From assembly GCA_028282925.1 (NCBI GenBank), contig JANQGV010000018.1:1-52369 (forward strand): 52,369 nt of DNA, written 5' to 3'. Shown here piece after piece: positions 1 through 9,783 of the stretch. The notes below the pieces were generated by a model. It did no database searches. It was given only the letters and a program-made list of their open reading frames with translations, and was not told the origin of the DNA. Position numbers and translations under genes: made by a program. The DNA is from Thermodesulfobacteriota bacterium (GTDB lineage Bacteria; Desulfobacterota; WTBG01; CAIYCZ01; CAIRTM01). Within the stretch, counting starts at the first letter, position 1; the number at the start of each line of letters is the position of its first letter.

Positions 1-72
1 TTTCTTGCCTTCTTCCAGTAACCGCACTGCTTCCAGTTTGAACTCTCGTGTGAAGGACTCTCTTTTTCCCAT
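1..72 (-). CDS. IS3-family transposase OrfA-like N-terminus, truncated by window edge
   Basis: Reverse complement reads MGKRESFTREFKLEAVRLLEEGKK, a typical IS3/IS911 OrfA helix-turn-helix start, with an AAGGGAAAGGAG RBS-like stretch upstream. Confidence 0.7.
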   Translation of the reverse strand, partial: MGKRESFTREFKLEAVRLLEEGKK

Positions 73-132
73 TGGACACTCCTTTCCCTTCTATTGTATA
101 CTTTTTGAAGTGTCCGTCAATCTGGGGGAGCT
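1..132 (-). mobile_element. Terminal part of an IS3-like insertion sequence (outer end near 105-132)
   Basis: Transposase start plus GTGTCCGTCAATCTGGGGGAG tip directly adjoining a dispersed repeat. Confidence 0.5.
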
Positions 133-135
133 GCA

Positions 136-358
136 GCTTCAATATTTAAATAACTTTCGTCCAAGGGGTAATAGGTTTTTTTGAGTTGTTTCGTAATGAT
201 GTGTAGCGGAATAACCATCCCTTGGAATTTTAAATAATAATATGGCTTCGTTGCGCTCAGGGTAGATTATCGATGTTATTAAGAAAAAAAGGGCGGTCCA
301 GAATTGGAACGGCCTTTTGATTTTTGTGGCTCCCCCGCCCGGATACATCTGGGTACTG
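136..358. repeat. Dispersed ~220-bp repeat, copy 1 (partner 6854-7072)
   Basis: About 95% identical by eye to 6854-7072; ends in terminator hairpin plus degenerate tRNA-Asn 3' end. Confidence 0.9.
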
Positions 359-611
359 GGAGGAGAGGGTTCGGTTTTGATTTTGAAGTCGATATTAATT
401 AATGAATATTGTTGAATTTAATTATTATTTATATTACGTGTGTTATATTATATTCCAATATTTTTGGGCTAGTACAGATAGTTATCGCTAACATGGACTT
501 TCGGGTAATGCTGATGTGCTCAAATCATCAAGAGAACTATTGACTTTGGCAGTATTCTAGAAGCCTTTCTCTCTCTGTAGTGCGTACTTAATAGAGAATA
601 AAGGAAATCAT

Positions 612-2219
612 ATGGATCCGGTCTGGGTTGCTATAGCGTTTATTCTGGGATTTATCGTTCGGCAAATAGGCCTGCCACCCCTTGTCGGCTTTTTAGCTGC
701 TGGTTTTGTGCTTAAAAGCATGGGGATCGTGCCTGGTGATTTTCTGCAGATAATCGCCGACCTGGGTGTAACGCTCCTTCTTTTTACCATCGGCCTGAAG
801 CTCAATGTTAAAAGTCTTCTTAAACCTGAAATATGGGCAGGCGCCTCTCTGCATATGCTGGTGACTGTCGTCGTATTTGCCGCCCTTATCTCTGGGTTGG
901 CAGGTATGGGAATCAGTTTTTTTGCCGGCCTTGATCTCAAGGTTTCACTTCTCATCGCATTTGCCCTGAGCTTTTCCAGCACGGTGTTTGCCGTGAAAGT
1001 GTTTGAAGAAAAGGGAGAAATGTCCTCCCTTCACGGCAGAGTCGCCATTGGAATTTTGGTCATGCAGGATGTGCTTGCTGTTGTATTTCTTACTGCGTCT
1101 ACCGGCAAAATTCCCTCTCCCTGGGCCATTGCGGTAATTGCCGGTCTTTTTATCATCAGGCCGTTACTGTATAAAATTCTTGGCAGATGTGGTCATGGTG
1201 AGCTCACTATTCTTTATGGATTTTTTCTGGCACTCGTTGTAGGGGCGGCCAGTTTTGATATTGTCTCAATGAAAGCAGACTTAGGGGCATTGCTTCTTGG
1301 AGTGCTGATGGCAGGTCATCCGAAATCCAAGGAAGTGGCAAAAGCTCTCTTTGGTTTCAAAGAAATATTCCTGGTCGGTTTTTTCTTGAGCATCGGGCTT
1401 TCCGGTTCCCCTGGTTTGCAGGCTGTTGGTATAGCAGTATTTCTGGCCATATTAGTTCCCTTCAAAACAACTCTCTTTTTCCTGCTTCTCACCCGTTTTA
1501 AACTTCGAGCCCGTTCATCGGTTCTTGCCTCATTAGGCCTTTCAAATTACAGCGAATTTGGCCTCATAGTTGCCGCAGTAGGTGTTTCAAATAACTGGAT
1601 TGGCAGCGAATGGCTCATTGTTATCGCCATCGCTCTTTCCATTACTTTTGTATTGGCAGCGCCACTCAACACGTCAGGAAACACCATTTATCGAAAACTG
1701 TACAGTTTCCTGATCAAGTTTGAATCCGAAGAAAGGCATGCTGATGACCAGTTGTTTGACCTCGGTCCAGTAACAATGGCTGTGTTTGGAATGGGGCGGA
1801 TTGGCACCAGCGTGTATGACTCACTTCGAGAAAAGCATGGTAATACTGTTGTAGGGTTTGATTTTAACGAACATAACGTCAAAAAACATAAAAATGTCGG
1901 ACGTAATGTTCTGACCGCAGATGTTACTGACCCTGACTTCTGGGAACGACTGAAGGCTACAAAAAAGCAGGCTATTAAACCACCCCCCCTCTTTGCCGTC
2001 ATTCTAGCCATGCCCAGACACAAGGCAAATCTCTATGCCGTTGAGCAACTCAGGCTGATTGGCTTTGAGGGGACCATTTATGCAACCGCCCTGTTTGACG
2101 ACGAGGTCCAGGAACTCATGGATGCAGGTGTCCATGCAGCTTTTAATCTTTATGCTGAGGCGGGCGTTGGTTTTGCCAACCATATTGAGCAGCGGATGCA
2201 GGCCATAAATAAACAATGA
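612..2219 (+). CDS. CPA2-family cation:proton antiporter with C-terminal TrkA-N/RCK domain (KefB/YbaL-like)
   Basis: 535 aa, multiple TM helices (GFIVRQIGLPPLVGFLAAGFVLK) and a C-terminal Rossmann motif VFGMGRIGTSVYDSL. Confidence 0.9.
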   Translation: MDPVWVAIAFILGFIVRQIGLPPLVGFLAAGFVLKSMGIVPGDFLQIIADLGVTLLLFTIGLKLNVKSLLKPEIWAGASLHMLVTVVVFAALISGLAGMGISFFAGLDLKVSLLIAFALSFSSTVFAVKVFEEKGEMSSLHGRVAIGILVMQDVLAVVFLTASTGKIPSPWAIAVIAGLFIIRPLLYKILGRCGHGELTILYGFFLALVVGAASFDIVSMKADLGALLLGVLMAGHPKSKEVAKALFGFKEIFLVGFFLSIGLSGSPGLQAVGIAVFLAILVPFKTTLFFLLLTRFKLRARSSVLASLGLSNYSEFGLIVAAVGVSNNWIGSEWLIVIAIALSITFVLAAPLNTSGNTIYRKLYSFLIKFESEERHADDQLFDLGPVTMAVFGMGRIGTSVYDSLREKHGNTVVGFDFNEHNVKKHKNVGRNVLTADVTDPDFWERLKATKKQAIKPPPLFAVILAMPRHKANLYAVEQLRLIGFEGTIYATALFDDEVQELMDAGVHAAFNLYAEAGVGFANHIEQRMQAINKQ

Positions 2220-2386
2220 CATATAGGACAGTAACATAATCACGAGTACTATTGACAGGCTACAAATTCAAGGTTGTGTGCCATTATCAGGAAATCAACG
2301 AAACAAAGCCGTTATAAATTATATGTAATAATAATTTTCAGATTCCAGGAGTAGAGGGAGAGGCATCCAAAGAGACGGGTAAAGAA

Positions 2387-2419
2387 AAGGCCGCAGGATT
2401 TGATTCCTGCGGCCTTTTT
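2387..2419. terminator. Intrinsic terminator hairpin
   Basis: AAGGCCGCAGG-ATTTGATT-CCTGCGGCCTTTTT. Confidence 0.85.
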
Positions 2420-2426
2420 AATAGCC

Positions 2427-2443
2427 TGGCTCCCCAGCGCGGA
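2427..2443 (-). repeat. Partial tRNA-Asn 3' end (17/17 match to the real tRNA 3' end)
   Basis: TGGCTCCCCAGCGCGGA on + strand, identical to 8656-8672. Confidence 0.85.
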
Positions 2444-2500
2444 TACATCTGGGCACTGGTTTTCGCTTATATCATTCCCCCCTATAACATAATGTTCATT

Positions 2501-3949
2501 TTAGAACCCCAAACCACTGCAGGGACGTGTTACTTCAAGGAATTGCAAGTCGGGATATGATTCCGGATCAGCCAGTATCGATTTACATTCATCACGCGTA
2601 AATATCCCCCCGAGCCCAACAAGATTATTATGGGTACTAGAGATATTGATTAGCCCAGTCTCATCATCGTCGCTGCCCGGACCGAGAGTTGTGGTTGTAT
2701 ACAAACTCAATTTAGTGGAACCATCTAATAAAATATATTTACCAACGACATTAAACTGTTTTGAAGAATCATCATCAGGACCGTCATAATATATATGTAT
2801 ACTATCGGAACAGGACTGCTCATCAGAAAAAGGGGCTTTGGTAACAAGCGGTTCATCCCATAGGTAGCTGATATATTCTGAGGCATCACATAACGATACA
2901 GGATCTGCCACTTCTTCCTCTTCAACAGTCATTGTTGTCGTCTCCTCAGCCTCACCGGATGCGCCCGAAGCCAGGACAACGACCTCACGTGAGCCGGACA
3001 CGTCAGGCGTTATACTGAACTGGCCTTCCCAGCTATCCCACTCCACATCCTGCGGGTATGGCCCTGTTTTTGTTAACTCAGCATTTGACGCTCCCCCCAC
3101 TGACCGAAGGTCAATGCTCACTTTATCGGCTCCCTGTGTTCTGCATGCGACCGTAACCGTAGCTTCCTGGCCAACCTGCAATGTGGAAGAAGCAACGACC
3201 GTCAAATCGGCGATTTGTACCGCCGGGTCTTTTTCTTTGAGTTTAATAGTGCACATGTACCAGGGGTTCTGCCAATAGCTGTCCCAGAAGCCTAAAGCCC
3301 AGTACTCCTCCCTTATTCCATCAACCGGATAAAAGTCTGTTTCGCCTTCTCCGTAGCCGTCATGAAAAATGAGGCTGTATTTTGTATCTTCATCTTTTTC
3401 AGCTTCTTCATCGTTGTAAATAACATAGCCGATTACACATACATAGTGCTTAAAGTAAACCGAAGTAGTATTAACGATACTGGTAAGTCCTGCGATGAAG
3501 GGGCGTCCCGCGTCAATCTCGCTTTTTGCCTTGGCCCACGTGCAGAGGTGCGCGCTAGCCGTTCCGTCAACATCATAGTCTATCAGTGTTTGGCGGATAC
3601 CGCTAGCGATGTTCCAGGGCCTGGTGTTCCCACTTGATTCGGTTCCCATGTTTGTGGAGAGACTGGTCAAGAGTTCTTGGATATCTGCGGCGGAAGGGTC
3701 CGAAAGATTTGTGCTGGTCGGAAACAGATCTTTTCCTGCTCCAGTGGCCCACGCCCCGAGCACGTTAACAGCAGAGTTTGGCCCGCACCAGAAACCAGCT
3801 ACTTTTTCGTTGATTTCGTTAACATTCAGTATAACACTTATTTTGTCATCCTCCTGGGCATCTACAGTGCCAAGGCCGCAGATACATACAAGTGCTATCA
3901 ATGAATATTCAGTAGTTTGAAGAGCTTTGAACAGTTTTAGCAGATACAT
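2501..3949 (-). CDS. Secreted C39-like (papain-fold) peptidase family protein with C-terminal Ig-like region
   Basis: N-terminal signal-like segment; Cys motif FWCGPNSAVNVLG and His motif FKHYVCVIGY; long C-terminal beta-rich part. Confidence 0.6.
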   Translation of the reverse strand: MYLLKLFKALQTTEYSLIALVCICGLGTVDAQEDDKISVILNVNEINEKVAGFWCGPNSAVNVLGAWATGAGKDLFPTSTNLSDPSAADIQELLTSLSTNMGTESSGNTRPWNIASGIRQTLIDYDVDGTASAHLCTWAKAKSEIDAGRPFIAGLTSIVNTTSVYFKHYVCVIGYVIYNDEEAEKDEDTKYSLIFHDGYGEGETDFYPVDGIREEYWALGFWDSYWQNPWYMCTIKLKEKDPAVQIADLTVVASSTLQVGQEATVTVACRTQGADKVSIDLRSVGGASNAELTKTGPYPQDVEWDSWEGQFSITPDVSGSREVVVLASGASGEAEETTTMTVEEEEVADPVSLCDASEYISYLWDEPLVTKAPFSDEQSCSDSIHIYYDGPDDDSSKQFNVVGKYILLDGSTKLSLYTTTTLGPGSDDDETGLINISSTHNNLVGLGGIFTRDECKSILADPESYPDLQFLEVTRPCSGLGF

Positions 3950-4390
3950 ACGTTTCTCCTTTGCAGAGTTAGGTGGTGTGCGTTCAGCGTTCGATCGATT
4001 GTCAGCATTAGATGGTTGAATATTGTATCAAAGAACACCTTCGTTTACAATCGCATAGCAAAAGCAGCAGGCATTAAGGCACTGGTTTGAAAACCAGTTA
4101 GAAAAAAATATTGCGCAAAAATTTCGAGAGGTTCTCGACAAAAAGAAAGTTTGAAATATATGATATATAGTGGTCTGAGCTTATGTTCTAAAATTTATCG
4201 CAAATGTACACTTTGGGGGCTAAAATCCGGCCACAAAATGAGGGCTCAAATGGGCCTGTGTTAATTTTTATTTGAGCGATTTAAAGAATGATTCATTCAA
4301 CACGTATTAAATAAAGAACATCATACTATCTAACAAAGTTAGGGCCGCGCCCTTGTGAGTTCGGGCCTTATAGACAGCACTCAAAAATTA

Positions 4391-4424
4391 AAGGAGTTGC
4401 CCAACATGGGCAGCCCCTTTTTTA
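4391..4424. terminator. Intrinsic terminator hairpin
   Basis: AAAGGAGTTGCCC-AACAT-GGGCAGCCCCTTTTTT. Confidence 0.7.
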
Positions 4425-4473
4425 TTACCAAAAGCCTTCTTGGTGAACAATTGTTGAAAAAAATTTAGACATA

Positions 4474-5022
4474 TTATTGCTTTAAAATGTATGCAATAGC
4501 GTCATCAATCCCCTGAACAATTAAAGTATTGGGAGCTAACTCCGGGCGGTGTTTTTTTCCATGACCTGTCAGGACATAAATACCCTGTGCCCCAGCGCTT
4601 GTGGCACAAAGAACATCTGAGGGATGATCACCTACTACAAAAGAAGATGACAGATCAAGCTGGTAATCCTGCCTGGCTTTGTGTAAAAAATAGGGACGCG
4701 GCTTGCGGCACCCACACATGTCTTCTTTTGTATGCGGGCATACATAGACCTCCCTAATTGGAACCCCTTCTTTTTTGAGAACTTGAACCACATGACGATT
4801 AACCTGGTCAACCTGCTGCCGACTAACTGCACCTTCTGCAATACACTGCTGGTTGGTAATGATAAAAAGCAGGTAGTCATGAGCCGCTTGCCGGAGGGCC
4901 GAAAAAGTCTCATTGAAAAATGCAACTTGAGATGGTGAGCCGAGGTTTCCACGATCTTCTATAATCGTTCCGTCTCGGTCAAGAAATAGTGCTTTACGTG
5001 GGGTGGGGCCGATTTTTTCCAA
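4474..5022 (-). CDS. gmhB: HAD-IIIA phosphatase, D-glycero-D-manno-heptose-1,7-bisphosphate 7-phosphatase-like
   Basis: FLDRDGTIIED motif, Cys motif CPHTKEDMCGCRKPRP typical of GmhB, VVGDHPSDVLCA. Confidence 0.8.
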   Translation of the reverse strand: MEKIGPTPRKALFLDRDGTIIEDRGNLGSPSQVAFFNETFSALRQAAHDYLLFIITNQQCIAEGAVSRQQVDQVNRHVVQVLKKEGVPIREVYVCPHTKEDMCGCRKPRPYFLHKARQDYQLDLSSSFVVGDHPSDVLCATSAGAQGIYVLTGHGKKHRPELAPNTLIVQGIDDAIAYILKQ

Positions 5023-5061
5023 TGCTACTATATAATAGTACCTATTTCAAAATGGTTATAA

Positions 5062-6681
5062 TTATTTCTTTTCAGAATTGTTCCAACCAGGATGCAAGCG
5101 TGATTGTATTTCCCATGCATCCAGAATAACTAAAGCAGCCATATTTTCGATTACAGGAATAATCCGTGGAACAATGCACGGATCATGCCTGCCCTCAACC
5201 AGTACAGAAGCATCATCTCCGTTTATATCGATTGTTCTTTGCTGTTGAGATATTGACGGTGTCGGTTTGACCGCAACCCGAATAACAACCGGCTGTCCAG
5301 TTGAAATTCCCCCTAAAATACCACCGGCATTATTTGTTGCAAATCCATCGGCGGTCATCTGATCGTTAGCAGTGCTGCCCCGCATACGGGCCACGTCGAA
5401 TCCGGCACCGATTTCAATGCCTTTTATGGCACCAATAGTAGTAATGGCGTAAATTAAGCGGGCATTGAGCTTGGCGAAAACCGGATCACCAAGACCGGAT
5501 GGTAAGCCGTGGATCTCCAGTTGTACAATACCCCCTACCGAGTCCGACTCATCCCTGGCTGCCTCAATGGCTTTAACCATTTCACAAGCAGCCTGTGCAT
5601 CTGCGCAGCGCACTATATTACTTTCAATCTTCTGATAATCAACCTGCTGGGCTTTAACTCCACCAATTTCAATGGCATGTCCGTAAAAAGTGACTCCGCG
5701 CTCGGCAAGTACTTTTTTTGCAATGGAGCCCGCAGCAACCCGGGCAACCGTCTCTCGACCGGAAGAACGGCCGCCGCCGCGGTAGTCGCGGAAACCGAAT
5801 TTTTTATAAAAAGTAAAATCAGCATGACCGGGCCGGAAAAAATTTTTAATCTCCTCATATTTGGAAGAATCGCTGTCCTTGTTATAGATAATCATCGCCA
5901 AAGGTGTTCCGGTAGTCTGCCCATTAAACACGCCGGAGAGAATAGAGACTTTATCCGCCTCCTTGCGCGGTGTAGTAACCTTGCTCTGTCCGGGCCTACG
6001 CCGATCAAGTTCTTTCTGGATGTCGGCTTCGCTAATGGCTATCCCGGCCGGAACCCCATCCAGAATTGCCCCTAGAGCAGAACCGTGACTTTCGCCAAAG
6101 GACGTTACACGAATCAGTTCGCCAAAAGTATTAGCCGCGGTACAACGTACAGCGATTTGCTGAGCAATTGTTTCTTTGGCCTGCATTGCCGCACGTTCTG
6201 GCGTTAACGTGCCGGTATCCACGATCATATCGGCAAAATGAGCATATACATCGTTCTTAAGCGCGATATCTTCCTGATACCACTTCAAAAAAACGCTTTT
6301 GCTAATGCCTTTGCTGTCACCTGTCTGGTTCTGTACCCGCTCCATCAAAGTATCGCTGTCGCACGTACAATAAATAATCAACGCATTATTTCTCAACACC
6401 CGACGATTCTCGGCTGACATGAAAGTCGAGCCGCCCGTGATAATAACAGTCCAGTCAGTATCAGTAAGTGAGCAAACCGCATCTTCTTCACGCTTTCTGA
6501 ATGCATCTTCCCCAATGAGATCAAAGATTTCTTTGCAGGTTTTGCAATCATCAGATTCCTTTTTATAGTTCTCTTCAACCAGATCATCAATTTCCATATA
6601 TGGAATATCGAGAATTTTATGTAACTGTTTTCCAAAAGTGCTTTTGCCGCTGGCCTTCGCGCCGATTATTACAATGTTCAT
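5062..6681 (-). CDS. aroC: Fusion protein: N-terminal shikimate-kinase-like P-loop kinase + C-terminal chorismate synthase
   Basis: N-term IIGAKASGKSTFGKQL (Walker A) and FRKREE; C-term NTFGELIRVTSFGESHGSALGAILDGVPAG...RRPGQSKVTTPRKEAD...FRPGHADFTFYKKFGFRDYRGGGRSSGRETVARVAAG. Confidence 0.9.
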   Translation of the reverse strand: MNIVIIGAKASGKSTFGKQLHKILDIPYMEIDDLVEENYKKESDDCKTCKEIFDLIGEDAFRKREEDAVCSLTDTDWTVIITGGSTFMSAENRRVLRNNALIIYCTCDSDTLMERVQNQTGDSKGISKSVFLKWYQEDIALKNDVYAHFADMIVDTGTLTPERAAMQAKETIAQQIAVRCTAANTFGELIRVTSFGESHGSALGAILDGVPAGIAISEADIQKELDRRRPGQSKVTTPRKEADKVSILSGVFNGQTTGTPLAMIIYNKDSDSSKYEEIKNFFRPGHADFTFYKKFGFRDYRGGGRSSGRETVARVAAGSIAKKVLAERGVTFYGHAIEIGGVKAQQVDYQKIESNIVRCADAQAACEMVKAIEAARDESDSVGGIVQLEIHGLPSGLGDPVFAKLNARLIYAITTIGAIKGIEIGAGFDVARMRGSTANDQMTADGFATNNAGGILGGISTGQPVVIRVAVKPTPSISQQQRTIDINGDDASVLVEGRHDPCIVPRIIPVIENMAALVILDAWEIQSRLHPGWNNSEKK

Positions 6682-7000
6682 GCTTTTTTCCGTTGTGAGT
6701 TTTTAAAATTTATATAATCACCACTAGCTGTACCATACACTTATGGGTAATGCCCCCTTGTCCTGGTCACCAAATTGTAAAAAAATAAACTTATTTTACC
6801 ACATTTTATTGGTACTTACAAATCGAGTGTCGGAAATCTTGGGGACGTCCTTCAATATTTAAATAACTTTCGTCCAAGGGGTAATAGGTTTTTTTGAGTT
6901 GTTTCGTAATGATGTGTAGTGGAATAACCCTCTCTTGGAATTTTAAATAATAATATGTCTTCGTTGCGCTCAGGGTAGATTATTGATGTTATTAAGAAAA

Positions 7001-7031
7001 AAAGGCCGTTCCAGAATTGGAACGGCCTTTT
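7001..7031. terminator. Intrinsic terminator hairpin inside repeat copy 2
   Basis: AAAGGCCGTTCC-AGAATT-GGAACGGCCTTTT. Confidence 0.85.
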
Positions 7032-7039
7032 GATTTTTG

Positions 7040-7056
7040 TGGCTTCCCAGCGCGGA
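7040..7056 (-). repeat. Partial tRNA-Asn 3' end (one mismatch)
   Basis: TGGCTTCCCAGCGCGGA versus TGGCTCCCCAGCGCGGA at 8656. Confidence 0.75.
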
Positions 7057-7381
7057 TACATCTGGGCACTGGAAGGTGAAGCTTAAAGCTTTTAGTTAAG
7101 ATGAACGTGTCAATAGCCTGTTGAAATCGATTATTGTTTTCATTATATACGTATATATTAAGTCTAGAATAACCTTTTGCGGTAAATGTAGTTATCGCAC
7201 ATTTTGCATAACTACTCCGATAAATCAGACCAATATATTGACAATATTGGCATGCAAACAATTTTGCCTTCTTCTTCCTCCGCCAATTTTTTCAACTTGA
7301 CGGAAAATATTTTAGAATTAAGACATGAAAAGCATAATTACCGACTATCACATTCAAGAACAAACTTGAAAGGAGGTAAGC

Positions 7382-8305
7382 ATGAATAATAAAAAATATA
7401 ATTTTAAGCTGCTGGCATTTTTTTTATTTTTTGTGCTCATTGGTACCTCTGCAGTAAGTGCAATGGAGTTTCCAGGCCGCAAAAAATATCCGGGTGTTCC
7501 ATTTATCAGCCTTGAGGATCTGCATAAGGGTTTTGCACAACAGAGGGTGGTTATCGTTGATGTGCGCTCCAAAATGGAATTTGATACCATCCATATAAAA
7601 AACGCAAAACACATTCCATTAAACAGCAAAGACTTCATCTCGAAAATCAAGGCTCTCAGGGCGGCTAACCCCGCCAAGAAGATCGCTTTTTATTGTAATG
7701 GCGTGACGTGCTATAAATCGTATGAGGGAACAGAACTGTCAAAAGAAGGCGGGGTACGTGATGTTTATGTTTTTGATTTAGGCATTCCCGGATGGGCGGA
7801 AGCCTATCCTTCGCTCACCCTGCTTATCGACAAACCAATGAACAAGTCAAAATTGAAGTGGATACCTAAAAGCCAATTCAAAGAGCTGTGCTTGTCATGG
7901 GAAGCATTTAAGGCGGCGGCTGAAAAGACAAAAAAAGAAGGTAAGAAGCTGTATATTGTAGACTTTCGTGACAGCGTTCAAAAAGGTGATATATCAGAGG
8001 CTGAAATGAAAAGCTTACCCCCGGATAAAAAATCCGAACTGGACAAATTTCATTCTAAAAACAAAGAGGTTCTCGATGAGCTAAAAAAACATGCGGAAGT
8101 TTTGTCAATCCCATTAGATAAGTTCATTAGTGAGGTCGTAGATAATGAAAAAATGAAAGATGGTGTGATTCTGGGATTTGACCAAGTAGGCAAACAAGTC
8201 CGCTGGCTCATGTATTACTTGGAAGAATCTTTTTATACACAATACTATTTTCTAGATAAGGGGATTTCCAAAATAATCGGAATTCAAGCGTATAGTAAAA
8301 AATGA
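7382..8305 (+). CDS. Secreted rhodanese-like domain protein (probably two rhodanese folds)
   Basis: RBS AAAGGAGG; signal-like N-terminus; VVIVDVRSKMEFDTIHIKNAKHIPL and YCNGVTCYKSYEG active-site-like Cys. Confidence 0.8.
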   Translation: MNNKKYNFKLLAFFLFFVLIGTSAVSAMEFPGRKKYPGVPFISLEDLHKGFAQQRVVIVDVRSKMEFDTIHIKNAKHIPLNSKDFISKIKALRAANPAKKIAFYCNGVTCYKSYEGTELSKEGGVRDVYVFDLGIPGWAEAYPSLTLLIDKPMNKSKLKWIPKSQFKELCLSWEAFKAAAEKTKKEGKKLYIVDFRDSVQKGDISEAEMKSLPPDKKSELDKFHSKNKEVLDELKKHAEVLSIPLDKFISEVVDNEKMKDGVILGFDQVGKQVRWLMYYLEESFYTQYYFLDKGISKIIGIQAYSKK

Positions 8306-8501
8306 AATTGTCTGAATAATTAATGCAGTCATGGACAAAGCAGAACTCTGAAACATACCAAATGTTGTAATAGGCATTTCTTCATAGAAGTTCCAGATTG
8401 TGTGCCAGAATGCGAAATATTGCTGATGTTGACAAAGAGTAGTGATAATTTTTAGACCACAGGGGGGATAGGGGTAAGGGTATCATCAGTGCAGGTAAAA
8501 G

Positions 8502-8539
8502 AAAAAGGTCGCAGGAAATAACGTCTGCGGCCTTTTTAA
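8502..8539. terminator. Intrinsic terminator hairpin
   Basis: AAAAAGGTCGCAGG-AAATAACG-TCTGCGGCCTTTTT. Confidence 0.75.
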
Positions 8540-8545
8540 TAGTCA

Positions 8546-8562
8546 TGGCTCCCCAGCGCGGA
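8546..8562 (-). repeat. Partial tRNA-Asn 3' end (17/17)
   Basis: TGGCTCCCCAGCGCGGA. Confidence 0.85.
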
Positions 8563-8611
8563 CTTCCTTCGGCTGCGCTCAGGATAAACTCACCATGGTT
8601 CTCGTCAAAAT

Positions 8612-8647
8612 AAAAAGACCCGTTCCTAAAACCGGAACAGGTCTTTG
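8612..8647. terminator. Terminator hairpin downstream of tRNA-Asn
   Basis: AAAAAGACCCGTTCC-TAAAA-CCGGAACAGGTCTTTGTT. Confidence 0.6.
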
Positions 8648-8655
8648 TTATTTTC

Positions 8656-8731
<76 letters not shown>

Positions 8732-8949
8732 ACAGCGGTGTAAATACAAAAATATAAAGAAAAGTCTATTGTTTGTCAACGGTTTTTTTTGATTGGAAAG
8801 CAAATCGATACACCAGTCTCGTAATCATACCGTTCGGCTCAATTTTCTGAAGTATTTGCTTGACTCCGTTTATAAATACAGTATATAAAATAACAAATTA
8901 TTGGAATAGCTTATTAAAATACATCACATACGTTGTGGGGGATTACGCC

Positions 8950-9783
8950 ATGAAACAAATCAATGTACTGGTTGTTGATGATGACAGAGAAGTGCTGAGT
9001 ACTCTGGCCGAGATTTTATCCGAACTGAGGCTCAACCCCATAACTGCTGCCGATGGTGCCGAGGCCATAGACAAGATCAAAACCCGTAAAATTGATTTGA
9101 TCATCACCGACCTGATGATGCCCAATATCGACGGATTCGGGCTGATCGAGAAAACCAGACAGCTTAACGTAAACATCCCCATAGCGGTTATTTCCGGGCA
9201 CGGCGAGGTCAACAATGTGGTCAACGCGCTGAGCCACGGGGCCTATAATTTTATTACCAAGCCTTTTACCATTAAAGAAATCGAAAATATCGTAAAGCGG
9301 GGCCTTCGGCTGCGGGAATTTTCTTTGGGAACCCACCGGCTTCTGGAAGGCATCTCCAACTATACCGAAATGGAGATCCCCAGCTATCCGCATCTGCTGC
9401 CCTCAGCCGCGCTGTACATTGTGCGGGAGTGCCAGTGGCGCGGTGTAGAGGACGAAACGTTTTTGAGCAATATGTCGATCTGTATCGACGAACTGCTGAA
9501 CAATGCCCTGATCCACGGTAACGATCTTGACGAGACCAAAAAGATCCATGTGAAACTGGTGTTTGACCATGAGAAAATCACGGTCACCATTGAAGATGAA
9601 GGCGAAGGGTTTGAATACAACAACCTGCTGAGTGAATTTACCGAAAATTCCGAAACGCTGCCCACCAAAAGAGGCCTTTTCATTGTTAACTACCTGATGG
9701 ATGAACTTTCCTTCAATGAAAAGGGTAATAAAATAACCATGGTGAAGTACCTGAACCCTGATGTGAAGCGGGTTTTACACTAA
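8950..9783 (+). CDS. Response regulator receiver fused to HATPase_c (RsbW-like anti-sigma kinase) domain
   Basis: MKQINVLVVDDDREVLSTLAEIL...DLIITDLMMPNIDGFGL (REC) and SICIDELLNNALIHGN...VTIEDEGEGFEYN (HATPase N/G1 boxes). Confidence 0.85.
   Translation: MKQINVLVVDDDREVLSTLAEILSELRLNPITAADGAEAIDKIKTRKIDLIITDLMMPNIDGFGLIEKTRQLNVNIPIAVISGHGEVNNVVNALSHGAYNFITKPFTIKEIENIVKRGLRLREFSLGTHRLLEGISNYTEMEIPSYPHLLPSAALYIVRECQWRGVEDETFLSNMSICIDELLNNALIHGNDLDETKKIHVKLVFDHEKITVTIEDEGEGFEYNNLLSEFTENSETLPTKRGLFIVNYLMDELSFNEKGNKITMVKYLNPDVKRVLH

Larger units (their letters stand above)
6854..7072. repeat. Dispersed ~220-bp repeat, copy 2
   Basis: Near-identical to 136-358. Confidence 0.9.

Noticed and set aside
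139-348. 69-aa minus-strand ORFs at 139-348 and 6852-7061, near-identical proteins
   Set aside because: They cover terminator and tRNA-like sequence in a dispersed repeat, and several differences are non-synonymous; more likely repeat DNA than a gene.
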